The notes under the pieces are model-generated. The model saw only the letters and a list, made by a program, of their open reading frames with translations, searched no databases and was not told the origin of the DNA. A stretch of 64,000 nt of DNA. It comes from Caballeronia ptereochthonis (GTDB lineage: Bacteria > Pseudomonadota > Gammaproteobacteria > Burkholderiales > Burkholderiaceae). The position numbers were made by a program, and so were the translations under genes. Each line of letters starts with the position of its first letter. The first letter of the stretch is position 1. Positions 18,064 to 26,193 of this stretch are shown piece after piece. The stretch lies in assembly GCF_001545075.1 (NCBI RefSeq), contig NZ_FCOB02000028.1, forward strand, positions 38,959-102,958, read 5' to 3'.

Positions 18064-18131
18064 GATTCGATGACTCGAATCTAGGCCACTGAGAACGGTT
18101 CCACAAACAAGCTTTTCTGCAATGCATTGCA
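18064..18131. promoter_or_regulatory. Two palindromes in the divergent promoter of the 82-aa gene and metQ
   Basis: GATTCGA-TGAC-TCGAATC (18064-18081) is an inverted repeat with 7-bp arms. TGCAATGCATTGCA (18118-18131) is a perfect 14-bp palindrome. Both lie in the roughly 200-bp gap between the 82-aa gene start (18047) and the metQ-like start (18250). No regulator gene is adjacent. A sulfur regulator such as CysB or SsuR is one possibility, but neither palindrome matches a motif I can name. Confidence 0.5.
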
Positions 18132-18249
18132 CGCGGCGGACACGTCATCGTTCGCCTCATATCCAATGGCATCGAGCGCGATATCGATAGCGCCCGAAAT
18201 TATTTGCCGCACCGCATCCGGGCCTCTAGGATCACGTCTCTCTCAACTG

Positions 18250-19092
18250 ATGAAGTCCGCATCCATGAAGATCACTACGCCAATCAAGTCGGCGCTTCTC
18301 TCCGTCCTGCTCGTCTGGGGCGCGGCAAGCCTGCAACCGGTCCACGCGGCCGGCCAGACCGTGAGGGTGGGCATCATGTCAGGGGAGGACGAGGACGTCT
18401 GGCGCGCGGTGGCGGCCAACGCGGCCAGACACGGCCTGACGGTCAAGGTCACGACCTTCTCCGATTACACCCAGCCCAACGAAGCGCTCGCGCAGCATGA
18501 TCTCGACGCCAACTCGTTCCAGCACAAGCCCTATCTCGACGCCCAGATCCAGGCGCGCCATTACGACATCGTGCCCGTCGGCTTTACCTATGTGCAGCCG
18601 ATCGGCCTCTACTCGCGCAAAGTGAAGTCAGTGGCCGACCTGCCGCAGAACGCCGCCATCGGCGTGCCGAACGACCCGAGCAACGAGGGCCGCGCGCTCC
18701 TGCTCCTGCAGGCCAACGGCCTGATCAAGCTGCGCGACGGCGTCGGCCTGCTGCCGACCGCGCGCGACATCGCCAGCAATCCGAAGCATGTGCAGATCAA
18801 GGAGCTCGACGCGGGCATCGTCGGCCGAGCGATCGGCGATCTCGATGCGGCCGTCGTCAACACCGACTGGGCGATCAAGGCCGGCATCAAGATTCCGCAG
18901 GAACGCATCGCACAGGAGAAGGTGCCGGACAATCCGTATCGCAACTTCATCGCCGTCAACGCGAAGGATGCTCAGGCGCCCTGGGTCAAGACGCTCGTCG
19001 ACAGCTATCAGCAGGCCAATGTGGCCTCGGCGATCCTGACCGTTTATCACGGCGCGACGCTGCCCGCATGGGAAGGCGCGTCTCAACGCTGA
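18250..19092 (+). CDS. metQ: MetQ/NlpA-family substrate-binding protein
   Basis: The 280-residue periplasmic protein is of the D/L-methionine ABC uptake family. It has a signal peptide (KITTPIKSALLSVLLVW, cut likely after PVHA) and the family motifs HDLDANSFQHKPYLDAQ, PVGFTYVQPIGLYSRK and IGVPNDPSNEGRALLLLQ, with DAAVVNTDWAIKAGI near the end. An alternative ATG five codons downstream (18265) would also leave a full signal peptide. No metN or metI gene is next to it, so it is an orphan binding protein here. The neighbouring oxygenases suggest an organosulfur ligand, but that is only context. Confidence 0.88.
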   Translation: MKSASMKITTPIKSALLSVLLVWGAASLQPVHAAGQTVRVGIMSGEDEDVWRAVAANAARHGLTVKVTTFSDYTQPNEALAQHDLDANSFQHKPYLDAQIQARHYDIVPVGFTYVQPIGLYSRKVKSVADLPQNAAIGVPNDPSNEGRALLLLQANGLIKLRDGVGLLPTARDIASNPKHVQIKELDAGIVGRAIGDLDAAVVNTDWAIKAGIKIPQERIAQEKVPDNPYRNFIAVNAKDAQAPWVKTLVDSYQQANVASAILTVYHGATLPAWEGASQR

Positions 19093-19343
19093 GATTGTCC
19101 CGACCGGAGCCGCATGAACGCGGCTTCATGTTCGGCCGAGCGCGCCATGAAAGCCGCGCAACGGTCGCGCGGCATCACGAGCCTGTCGTGCACGAGGCAC
19201 AGGCGGCTCTCGCCCACGCTTTCCCCGTATGCCGAGCCCAGCGACGCGAGCCCGGCGATACGCGCCTCCAGCAACGCGCGGTCGTCGGCCCAATGCGCGC
19301 AGCGTCCGCACGCGGGCTGCGCATTCGCGCATCGCGCGCTCAT
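19083..19343 (-). CDS. 86-residue cysteine-containing protein coupled to the YeiH gene
   Basis: The ATG at 19343 overlaps the stop of the YeiH-type gene in an ATGA, so the two are translationally coupled. The protein begins MSARCANAQPACGRCAHW and has Cys at 5, 12, 15, 49 and 62. The layout C-x2-C-x-H-W ... LCLVH ... C-x2-F resembles small zinc or Fe-S ribbon proteins, but the family is not one I can name. Its end overlaps the end of the convergent metQ gene by 10 bp. A role linked to sulfur or sulfite export is only suggested by the coupling. Confidence 0.65.
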   Translation of the reverse strand: MSARCANAQPACGRCAHWADDRALLEARIAGLASLGSAYGESVGESRLCLVHDRLVMPRDRCAAFMARSAEHEAAFMRLRSGQSQR

Positions 19344-20755
19344 TGCCCGAGTCCCGCCCAATACGGTGCGAACACATGCACCGACAGCAGGTAGCCGATC
19401 ACGACATTGACCGCGACGCCCGCCGTGAACGCCGCGAGCGGCCTGATGCCGGTGCCGGCGAGCGTCGAGAAGCGCGTGGTCAGTCCGATGCTCAGGAAGC
19501 AGAATGTGAACGCCCACGTGCGCAGCGCGACGATCGGCGCGACGAACGCGGGCGTGACCACGCTGCGGTAGTCGGTGAGCGAGTAATGCGACGCGATCCA
19601 CGTGACGATCGCCGACGCGACGACGAAGCCGATCACGAACTTCGGAAAGCGCTTCCAGATTTCGCTGGCATGCGCCTGGCCCTGCACGCCGTCCGCCGCG
19701 TCGCGATCCCAGCGCGTGGTCGCGATGATCGACAGCACGAACGCCCATATGCCGATCCAGATGTCGCGCCCCACGACCTTCATCAGCACGAACGCCTGCA
19801 GCGACGCATCGGGCGCGCCGGCCACCGCGCCTGCGGCATGGCGCGCGAAGTCGCCGTAGGCCTGGGCGGCGGCGATGCCGGCGGCATCCGCGAACTCGGA
19901 AGTGCCGATCCAGGCGCCGGCCACGCCGGTCGGCAGGCCGAGCGCGCGCGAGACGGCAGGCAGCGCGAACACCATCACGATCGCCCAGATGACCACCAGC
20001 GTGATCGCGACGGACGCCTGCTCGCGCCGCGCGCGCACCGCACCCGCGATCGCGATGGCCGCGGAAACGCCGCACACCGCGCCGCCCACGCCGAGCACCG
20101 CGGCAAAACGCTTATCGATGGAGAGCGCGCGCGCCACGCCGTAGATCACGAAGAAGGTTGCGAGCGACACGATGGTCGCCTGCCCGATCGCGACGGGCCC
20201 GGCCCAGACGATCAGCGTGAGCGGCAGCGTGGCGCCAAGCAGCACGATGCCCACCTTGATGTAGAACTCGACGCGCAACGCCGGCGCGAGCCAGGCGGGC
20301 AAGGTGAACAGATTCGATGCGATCAGCCCCAGCGCGAGTGCGATGAGGGGCGGCTCGAGATTGTAGGTGCTCGCCTGCGCCCACGCACCCGCGATGAAGA
20401 TTGCCGCCGAGACGACGAAAATCACGAGGAAGCCCGGCACGAACTGCGCGACGGGCAAGCCCAGCGCCGCGATGGCGACGGAGAACACCGCCGCGAACGC
20501 GACGAACAGCGCGACGTATCCGCTCGCGTGCGCGGCAAGATCGGCTGCGAGCCGGCCGGCGCTCGACCACTTCGCCGGCGACACCGCGAGCCACTTGATG
20601 CTGCTGCCCGAGGCAAACAGCGCATAGGCGACGATGATCGCCAGCAAACCGATGGCGACCGCCCACCAGTCTTCCGTGCCGAACGGCCTGCGCTGCGCAT
20701 CGGCCGTTCCTGCGTGTCCGGCGGCGGTGTCGCCGGCAATCGATCTGTCGCTCAT
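19340..20755 (-). CDS. YeiH-family putative sulfate exporter
   Basis: The 471-residue inner-membrane protein belongs to the 'putative sulfate exporter' family. The clearest family segments are KVGIVLLGATLPLTLIVWAG, AVLGVGGAVCGVSAAIAIAG and GLPTGVAGAWIGTSEFADAA, with FCFLSIGLTTRFSTL near the end. It is longer than E. coli YeiH (about 350 residues) because of an extra N-terminal part with several membrane helices. The ATG at 20755 (MSDRSIAGD) is preceded by GGAGGCGCGCTC; the open frame continues ten codons further without a ribosome site. It is followed by the coupled Cys protein gene. Transport of sulfate has been proposed for the family but not firmly shown. Confidence 0.87.
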   Translation of the reverse strand: MSDRSIAGDTAAGHAGTADAQRRPFGTEDWWAVAIGLLAIIVAYALFASGSSIKWLAVSPAKWSSAGRLAADLAAHASGYVALFVAFAAVFSVAIAALGLPVAQFVPGFLVIFVVSAAIFIAGAWAQASTYNLEPPLIALALGLIASNLFTLPAWLAPALRVEFYIKVGIVLLGATLPLTLIVWAGPVAIGQATIVSLATFFVIYGVARALSIDKRFAAVLGVGGAVCGVSAAIAIAGAVRARREQASVAITLVVIWAIVMVFALPAVSRALGLPTGVAGAWIGTSEFADAAGIAAAQAYGDFARHAAGAVAGAPDASLQAFVLMKVVGRDIWIGIWAFVLSIIATTRWDRDAADGVQGQAHASEIWKRFPKFVIGFVVASAIVTWIASHYSLTDYRSVVTPAFVAPIVALRTWAFTFCFLSIGLTTRFSTLAGTGIRPLAAFTAGVAVNVVIGYLLSVHVFAPYWAGLGQ

Positions 20756-20881
20756 GAGCGCGCCTCCGTCCGTTTCGAGCCACACGGGACCTTCCAGTAT
20801 GGAAGCGTCCGCATCGTCATGGAAATGACTTTTTTGTCTTTGGATATAGCTTCGAGTAAGGCTCGTCCGCGGTGCGCGACG

Positions 20882-21157
20882 TCACGCGGGCCGGAGATCG
20901 CGCCCGGAAAAGAACTGATCGTCCGGCACGACGTTCAAGGCGATCGTCAGGCGGTTCGCGTAACTGAAGAACGCCGAGATTTCGAGCACTTCCGTCACGG
21001 CTTGCGGCGTGAATCCGATCGTGCGCAGCCCCTGCAGATCCTCTTCGCGAATGCCCGGCGCATCGCGCGTGAGGCGCTCGGCAATCTCGGCTAGCGCGGC
21101 TTCCTTCAGCGTGAGGCGCACATGATGAAAGCCCTGCGCGATGCGCTGCGCGCGCAC
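20882..21157 (-). pseudogene. N-terminally truncated peroxidase-related (carboxymuconolactone-decarboxylase-like) protein
   Basis: The 91-codon remnant matches the C-terminal half of 'uncharacterised peroxidase-related' AhpD-like proteins. It has AERLTRDAPGIREEDLQGLR, TIGFTPQAVTEVLEISAFFS and YANRLTIALNVVPDDQFF. Full members have about 190 residues with an earlier CxxC-type active-site helix, which is missing here. Sequence upstream of about 21157 passes straight into a truncated tauA gene on the other strand. The two genes have therefore lost their start ends and shared promoter, probably by one deletion. The remnant is unlikely to be expressed or active. Confidence 0.7.
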
Positions 21158-21167
21158 GGTGTCGCCG

Positions 21168-22091
21168 AGCGGCTATCAGGACATGGTCGTGCCGTGGCGC
21201 TATGCGCAGGCCAACGGCGCCGTCGAGAAGGCCACCGGCTACAAGGTCATCTACCGCAACCTCGGCAGCGGCGCGGACGTGATCCGCGCGCTCGCTTCGG
21301 GCTCGATCCAGGTGGGTGAAGCGGGCTCGAGCCCGATCGCGGCCGGCCTCTCGCAAGGCGTCGACCTGTCGCTCTTCTGGATTCTCGACAACATCAACGA
21401 CGCCGAAGCGCTCGTCGCACGCAACGGCTCGGGCGTAACGAAGCTCTCCGACCTGAAGGGCAAGACGCTCGGCGTGCCGTATGTGTCGACGTCGCATTTC
21501 CATGCGCTCGTCGCGTTGCAGCAGGCGGGCGTCGATCCGTCGTTGGTGAAGATCGTCAATCTGCGTCCGCCGGAAGTCGCCGCCGCGTGGGAGCGCGGCA
21601 ACATCGACGCGACCTATATCTGGGATCCGGTGCTCGCGAAGGCCAAGCAGAACGGCCGTGTGCTGATCACGTCCGGCGAGGTCGCGAAAGAGACCGGCAA
21701 GGCGACGTTCGACGGCTTCGTCGCATCGCGCAAGTTCGCGCAGGACAACCCCGCGTTCCTCACCGGTCTCGTCAAGGTGCTCGCCGATACCGATGCGCAA
21801 TACCGCAACAACAAGGCGGCGTGGACGGTCGACTCGAAAGAGGTGCAGGCGGTCGCGCAGGAATCCGGCGCGGCGCCCGCGGACGTGCCCGCGAGCCTGG
21901 CGCTCTACGCCTTCCCGAGCGCGAGCGAACAGGCATCGCCGACCTGGCTCGGCGGCGGCAGGCAGTCGGGCGCGGCGAAATCGCTCACGGCCACCGCTCA
22001 ATTCCTCAAGCAGCAGGGCACGATCCAGAACGTGCTGGCGGATTATTCGACCGGCGTCGATCCGCGCTTCGTGCAACAGGCCGCGAAATGA
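21168..22091 (+). pseudogene. tauA: Truncated taurine/alkanesulfonate-binding protein (tauA remnant, no signal peptide)
   Basis: About 305 codons match TauA/SsuA-type periplasmic binding proteins. They run from GYQDMVVPWRYAQ, the usual start of the mature domain, through ALASGSIQVGEAGSSPIAAG, GKTLGVPYVSTSHFHALVAL and NLRPPEVAAAWERGNIDATY to the normal C-terminus. The signal peptide and promoter are absent. The reading frame enters directly from the antisense of the truncated peroxidase-related gene near 21160-21170. Without a signal peptide the product could not reach the periplasm, so I call it a pseudogene. It overlaps the tauB start by four bases. Confidence 0.75.
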
Positions 22092-22866
22092 CCTCGCTTG
22101 CCATCCGCAATCTCGGCGTGACGTACGAAGGCGCGAGCGCGCCGGCGCTGCAAGGCGTCGATCTGCAGATCGGCAGCGGCGAGTTCGTCGTCGCGCTCGG
22201 CGCATCGGGATGCGGCAAGACCACGCTGCTCAATTGCCTCGCCGGCTTTCTCGATCCGACCGAAGGCGTGGCGTCGCTCAATGGCGAGCCGATCACGGGG
22301 CCGGGCGCGGAACGCGGTGTCGTATTCCAGAAATATGCGCTGATGCCCTGGCTCGACGTGGTCGACAACGTCGCGCTCGGCCTGCGCTTCGCGGCGTGAA
22401 GCGCGACGCGCGCCGCGAGATCGCGCGCCGCACGCTCGCGCTCGTCGGCCTCGCGCAGTACGAGCATGCGAAGGTCTACGCGCTGTCGGGCGGCATGCAG
22501 CAGCGCGTGGGCATTGCGCGCGCGCTCGCGAGCGATCCGGAAGTGCTGCTGATGGACGAGCCGATGGGCGCGCTCGATGCCCTCACGCGCGAAAGCGTGC
22601 AGGAGCTCATGCTCGATGTCTGGTCGCGCACGAACAAGACCGTGTTCTTCATCACGCACAGCGTCGAGGAAGCGCTCTTTCTGGCGACGCGGCTCGTGCT
22701 CATGACGCCCGGTCCCGGCCGCATCGACGAAGTGCATGAACTGCCGTTCTCGCGCGAATACGTTCGCAACCGCGATGCGCGCGCGGTCAAGTCGTCGCCC
22801 GCGTTCATCGAATGGCGCGAGCGGCTGACGCGGCGCCTGCATCGCCCTGTCGCGGAGGCCGTGTGA
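22088..22866 (+). pseudogene. tauB: Frameshifted taurine-type ABC transporter ATPase (tauB)
   Basis: The first 103 codons (22088-22399) carry the Walker A motif (ALGASGCGKTTLLNCLAG) and the Q-loop (VVFQKYALMPWLD), then hit a TGA. The rest of the ATPase continues in the -1 frame from about 22396 to 22866: signature ALSGGMQQRVGIARALASDP, Walker B LLMDEPMGALDALTRE and the switch histidine FFITHSVEEAL. Where TTCGCGGGCGTGAAGCGC is expected, the sequence reads TTCGCGGCGTGAAGCGC, so one G is missing. A real mutation or a sequencing error in a short G run are both possible. The neighbouring truncated tauA favours real decay. Confidence 0.85.
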
Positions 22867-23732
22867 ACGACCGCACTCACGATGCGCCTGTGCTTCGCGC
22901 AAGGCAGGCGTCCTCCGCACAGCCCTCGCGCCCGCCACGCCGCCCGCGCTATCGCGGCATGCCCGGCGCGGGCCCGACCGCCGTGCCGAGCACGCTATGC
23001 GTCATGGCGATCGCGCTGCTCTGGTGGGCAGCCACGCATTTCCACTGGGTGCCGCCGCTCTTTCTGCCCTCGCCCGATGCGGTGTGGCGCGCGTTCCTCG
23101 ATGCGATCCACGGACGCCTTCAGGGCGGTCTGCCGCTCTCCGAGCATTTGCTATGGAGTGCGATCCGCGTGTTCGGCGCTTTTGCGCTCGCGGTGGTCAC
23201 GGCCGTTCCGGTCGGCATTCTGATGGGCGTGAGCCACATTGCGCGCGGCGTGCTCGATCCGCCGCTCGAGTTCTATCGTCCGCTGCCGCCGCTCGCGTAT
23301 CTGCCGCTCGTCGTGATCTGGTTCGGCATCGACGAGACCGCGAAGATCGTCGTGATCTGGCTCACGTGCTTCGCACCGATCGCGATGGCGGCGCGCGCGG
23401 GCGTGCGCAGCGCGACGGCGGAGCAGGTGAACGCGGCGTGGTCGCTCGGCGCGAATTTCCGCCAGGTGGTGCGGCATGTCGTGCTGCCCGCCGCGCTGCC
23501 GGAGATTCTGACGGGCTTGCGCATCGCCGTCGGCTTCGGCTGGACGACGCTCGTCGCGGCGGAGATGGTCGCCGCCACGGCCGGACTCGGACAGATGGTG
23601 CTCAACGCGTCGAGCTTCCTGCGCACCGACGTCGTCGTGATGGGCATCGTGCTGATCGGCGCGATTGCATGGATCTTCGACTTCGGCATGCGCGTGCTCG
23701 AGCGGCGCCTCGTGCCGTGGAAAGGGCGATAG
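22863..23732 (+). CDS. tauC: Taurine-type ABC transporter permease
   Basis: The 289-residue inner-membrane permease of the TauC/SsuC family is intact. It starts at a GTG (22863) that overlaps the tauB stop as GTGA. It has the expected helices, the segment HFHWVPPLFLPSPDAVWRAF before helix two, the cytoplasmic EAA-type loop NAAWSLGANFRQVVRHVVLP and the PEILTGLRIAVGFGWTTLVA helix. The N-terminal 40 residues are Arg/Pro-rich. Its partner genes tauA and tauB are damaged, so a working transporter is unlikely unless parts are supplied elsewhere. Confidence 0.85.
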   Translation: MNDRTHDAPVLRARQASSAQPSRPPRRPRYRGMPGAGPTAVPSTLCVMAIALLWWAATHFHWVPPLFLPSPDAVWRAFLDAIHGRLQGGLPLSEHLLWSAIRVFGAFALAVVTAVPVGILMGVSHIARGVLDPPLEFYRPLPPLAYLPLVVIWFGIDETAKIVVIWLTCFAPIAMAARAGVRSATAEQVNAAWSLGANFRQVVRHVVLPAALPEILTGLRIAVGFGWTTLVAAEMVAATAGLGQMVLNASSFLRTDVVVMGIVLIGAIAWIFDFGMRVLERRLVPWKGR

Positions 23733-24282
23733 CGCGGACGTCGTCGACGGCATCCGCAATGCGCTCAAGCGTGCGGCTTAGCGCGATGCCGCCGCACGCG
23801 ATTCACCTCATGCCGCGCGAACCAGCCTCGCGGCGCTCCAGCATTGCGGGAGGCTTCACCTCCGCCGCCGCATTCGGATCCGTGCTCGGCGTCTCGCTCT
23901 CCGGCATCGTCGCGACTCACTTTGGCTGGCGCTGGTCCATGGGCGTCACGGTTCGGCGTTTGCGACACCGACGCTCTTCAACAATATCCCGGGTCTTGCG
24001 GCAGGCCCCTTCCTGACCGGTGCTGCAGCGGACGGGTTCGGTCTTCAGGCCGCCTTGCACTGGCTTCCTGTCCTGGCAATACTGCCGTTCGCGGTGTTTC
24101 TTGCCGGCAGGCGGTACTGCATCGCGGAAGCATCACGCGACGCACGGTCTGGCAGAAATATTTGAGTCATCGACGTCGCCGGTGAAGCGCCATGCCGGTG
24201 CCAGTCTCTCGACGGACACCGGATCACGTCTACCGCGCGACTTTCCACGATGGATTCGCCCTCGCACTGCAAGGCTTCAAAG
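23733..24282 (+). pseudogene. MFS transporter remnant in a gene-free stretch
   Basis: No intact gene lies here. At about 23831-23955 one frame reads SSIAGGFTSAAAFGSVLGVS and then IVATHFGWRWSMGV, typical of an MFS helix pair. A different frame from about 23959 to a stop at 24165 reads FATPTLFNNIPGLAAGPFLT, GAAADGFGLQAALHWLPVLA and ILPFAVFLAGRR, like an MFS C-terminus. The middle is missing and the frame broken. At 23734-23779 a short frame (ADVVDGIRNALKRAA then stop) looks like the tail of another lost gene. Nothing is recognised between 24166 and 24282. Confidence 0.55.
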
Positions 24283-25686
24283 TCAGCCACCCGGCGACGG
24301 ATGCCTTGACGCATTCACGAAGACGAGTTTGCCCGCGACGTTCGCCAGAACAATCACGAGCACGTTCACCGCCAGACAAAGTAGTCCCAGGTTGAACCCG
24401 CCCAGATCGACATCCCGGACATACAGATTGATCGCCAGCAGTTGGCCTGCCGCAATCCCTAGCGCTACCGCAGATGCACGGACCTTGAGCGACAACAGAA
24501 TGATCAGTACGCCGGGGAAAAACTGCGTCACACCGTAAAGCGTGGTATTGACCAGCGTCAGCATCAGATTGGGCAGGGAAAGCGTCATCACGATCGACAC
24601 CAGCAGATAGAATGCAATCACGAATTTGGCGCCGCGCTTCTGCCTGTTCTCGGGCATGTGAGGCAGCAGGTTACGCGTGACGATCGGACCGATGGCAAGG
24701 CACAGGCCCGCCAGCACCAGCAGACCCGAGAGCGACGCGGCGGCCGCGACGAGCCCCAGCACCCAATCGGGCAAGAGCCGTGTAGCGGCGGCGAAGAACG
24801 CCTCATTGGGCGATCCCAGATGCAGACTCTGACTCAGCGCATAGTACGATGCCAGGACGAGGAACGGGTACATCAGCATGTACAGGGGCATGGCCATCTG
24901 CGTGCGCCGAATGGTGTCGCCGCTATTTGCCGTGAAGAAGAACTGCACGCCCACGGGCAACATGTAAAAGCCGAGCGCCTGAAACAGCATGGTGCTCATC
25001 GAGAACGTCAGTTGCCGCGTATTCATCGTGTTGCTCACGTGCTGGCTGGCAGCATGAAACACATGCGCGATACCCGCTTGCGAGGCGACTGCAACACCGG
25101 TGACGACGATCGCGACGACCATCAGAATATCCTTGAGCACGGCGATATACGCCGACGATCGCACGCCGGAAATCGTGATGTAGACGAACGCCAGCAGCGC
25201 TGCGATGAGCGTCAGATAGATGGGATCGAGTTTCCAGCCCAGCCCCTTGAATGCCGCCATCAAGCCGGTGAATTGCAATTCTCCCCAAGGCAGCAGAAAG
25301 AGAATCGCCGTAGCCGCGACCAGCAATTCCAGCGTGCGGCTGTTGTAGTAGCCCTTGAAAAGGTCCGGCAACGTGATCGCGTTGTAGCGCCTGCCGGCCT
25401 CCCATATCTTCGGTCCTATGAAATAGCCCAGCGGGTAGGCCAGCAGAATGTACCCGAGAAACCAGATACCGTAGGTCGGGCCTTTTGCATAGATTCCACC
25501 GGGGAAGCCGACCATCGTACCGATACTGTAGATCTCGCCCGCGGTCAGAAAGAACACCAGGCACGCGCCGAACTGCCCGGAAGCCACGAAGAAATCGTGC
25601 ACGTCCTGCTTGCTCGATCCTCTCTTCGAACGCAATGCGAGATACAGCGATAAGGCGATGAAGCCAAGAAAAACCGCTGTTGCCAT
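24283..25686 (-). CDS. Sodium:solute symporter (SSS family), copy 1
   Basis: The 467-residue inner-membrane symporter of the SSS family has about 13 hydrophobic helices. Typical segments are HDFFVASGQFGACLVFFLTA, GFPGGIYAKGPTYGIWFLGY, the conserved ITISGVRSSAYIAVLKDILM and GLLVLAGLCLAIGPIVTRNLL. The ATG at 25686 follows GAGGAGACGATC. It is downstream of a DUF3311 gene by 10 bp, the usual arrangement for this symporter type. The operon is divergent from the cytosine-deaminase-like and AllE genes. The substrate is probably an N-heterocycle, ureide or related acid, but the sequence does not decide. Confidence 0.88.
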   Translation of the reverse strand: MATAVFLGFIALSLYLALRSKRGSSKQDVHDFFVASGQFGACLVFFLTAGEIYSIGTMVGFPGGIYAKGPTYGIWFLGYILLAYPLGYFIGPKIWEAGRRYNAITLPDLFKGYYNSRTLELLVAATAILFLLPWGELQFTGLMAAFKGLGWKLDPIYLTLIAALLAFVYITISGVRSSAYIAVLKDILMVVAIVVTGVAVASQAGIAHVFHAASQHVSNTMNTRQLTFSMSTMLFQALGFYMLPVGVQFFFTANSGDTIRRTQMAMPLYMLMYPFLVLASYYALSQSLHLGSPNEAFFAAATRLLPDWVLGLVAAAASLSGLLVLAGLCLAIGPIVTRNLLPHMPENRQKRGAKFVIAFYLLVSIVMTLSLPNLMLTLVNTTLYGVTQFFPGVLIILLSLKVRASAVALGIAAGQLLAINLYVRDVDLGGFNLGLLCLAVNVLVIVLANVAGKLVFVNASRHPSPGG

Positions 25687-25696
25687 GATCGTCTCC

Positions 25697-25906
25697 TCAG
25701 TGTATTTGCACGGCCGGCTTGCCCGCGTCGCGGTCGAACACTCGCCAGCAGATCAGCAAGCAGCCGGAAGTCAGTACGAACCACGAAAAGATCCACGCAT
25801 AGAGGAGCGGCACACCGAACACGTACCAGTCGAGGGAGGCGATCCACGGCAAGAGCCCGATCACGCCGGCATATGGAACTCCGATACCGATCAAGAATTT
25901 CAACAT
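25697..25906 (-). CDS. DUF3311 small membrane protein, copy 1
   Basis: The 69-residue protein has two predicted membrane helices (FLIGIGVPYAGVIGLLPWI and LLYAWIFSWFVLTSGCLLIC), ending in a polar tail. DUF3311 proteins nearly always precede an SSS symporter gene and may be an accessory subunit, although that is not established. The ATG at 25906 is preceded by CGGAGACAACA. The frame continues 18 codons further upstream without a better start. It is the first gene of the leftward operon with symporter copy 1. Confidence 0.8.
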   Translation of the reverse strand: MLKFLIGIGVPYAGVIGLLPWIASLDWYVFGVPLLYAWIFSWFVLTSGCLLICWRVFDRDAGKPAVQIH

Positions 25907-26061
25907 TGTTGTCTCCGTGCTCGTGATGAATTTATGAGTACGCGTTGGAGCGTGCATCACTCATTTTTTGCCCGCTAGTGCCAGATGCGGCTCATCGATG
26001 AGTCCACCGATTTCACGATTCACGAAGCCTCAGAGGTATTGATAAACCCACTATCGCGCAT

Positions 26062-26081
26062 TCCAACATTTAATTTGTGGA
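26062..26081. promoter_or_regulatory. LysR-type operator candidate, site A
   Basis: TCCAACATTTAATTTGTGGA has inverted ends TCCA/TGGA around an AT-rich core. The 11-bp core ACATTTAATTT (26066-26076) occurs again, on the opposite strand, in the promoter of the porin and LysR gene at 34029-34039. The site lies between symporter operon 1 and the cytosine-deaminase-like/AllE operon. Nearby are two more palindromes: CTCATCGATGAG (25991-26002) and CGGAGA-G-TCTCCG (26084-26096). Confidence 0.55.
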
Positions 26082-26193
26082 TACGGAGAGTCTCCGATAT
26101 GGTGTACAGGTCCATCCACCGGGGACCATGCAACGCCATGCCGCAACGGAATCAGGACGCGTTGGAACGGTCCTGATTTCCTGAGGCAGAAAC

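Noticed and set aside
20800..24300. Transposon or prophage as cause of the gene decay
   Set aside because: No transposase, integrase, terminal repeat or phage gene is visible; a plain deletion and point mutations explain the remnants.
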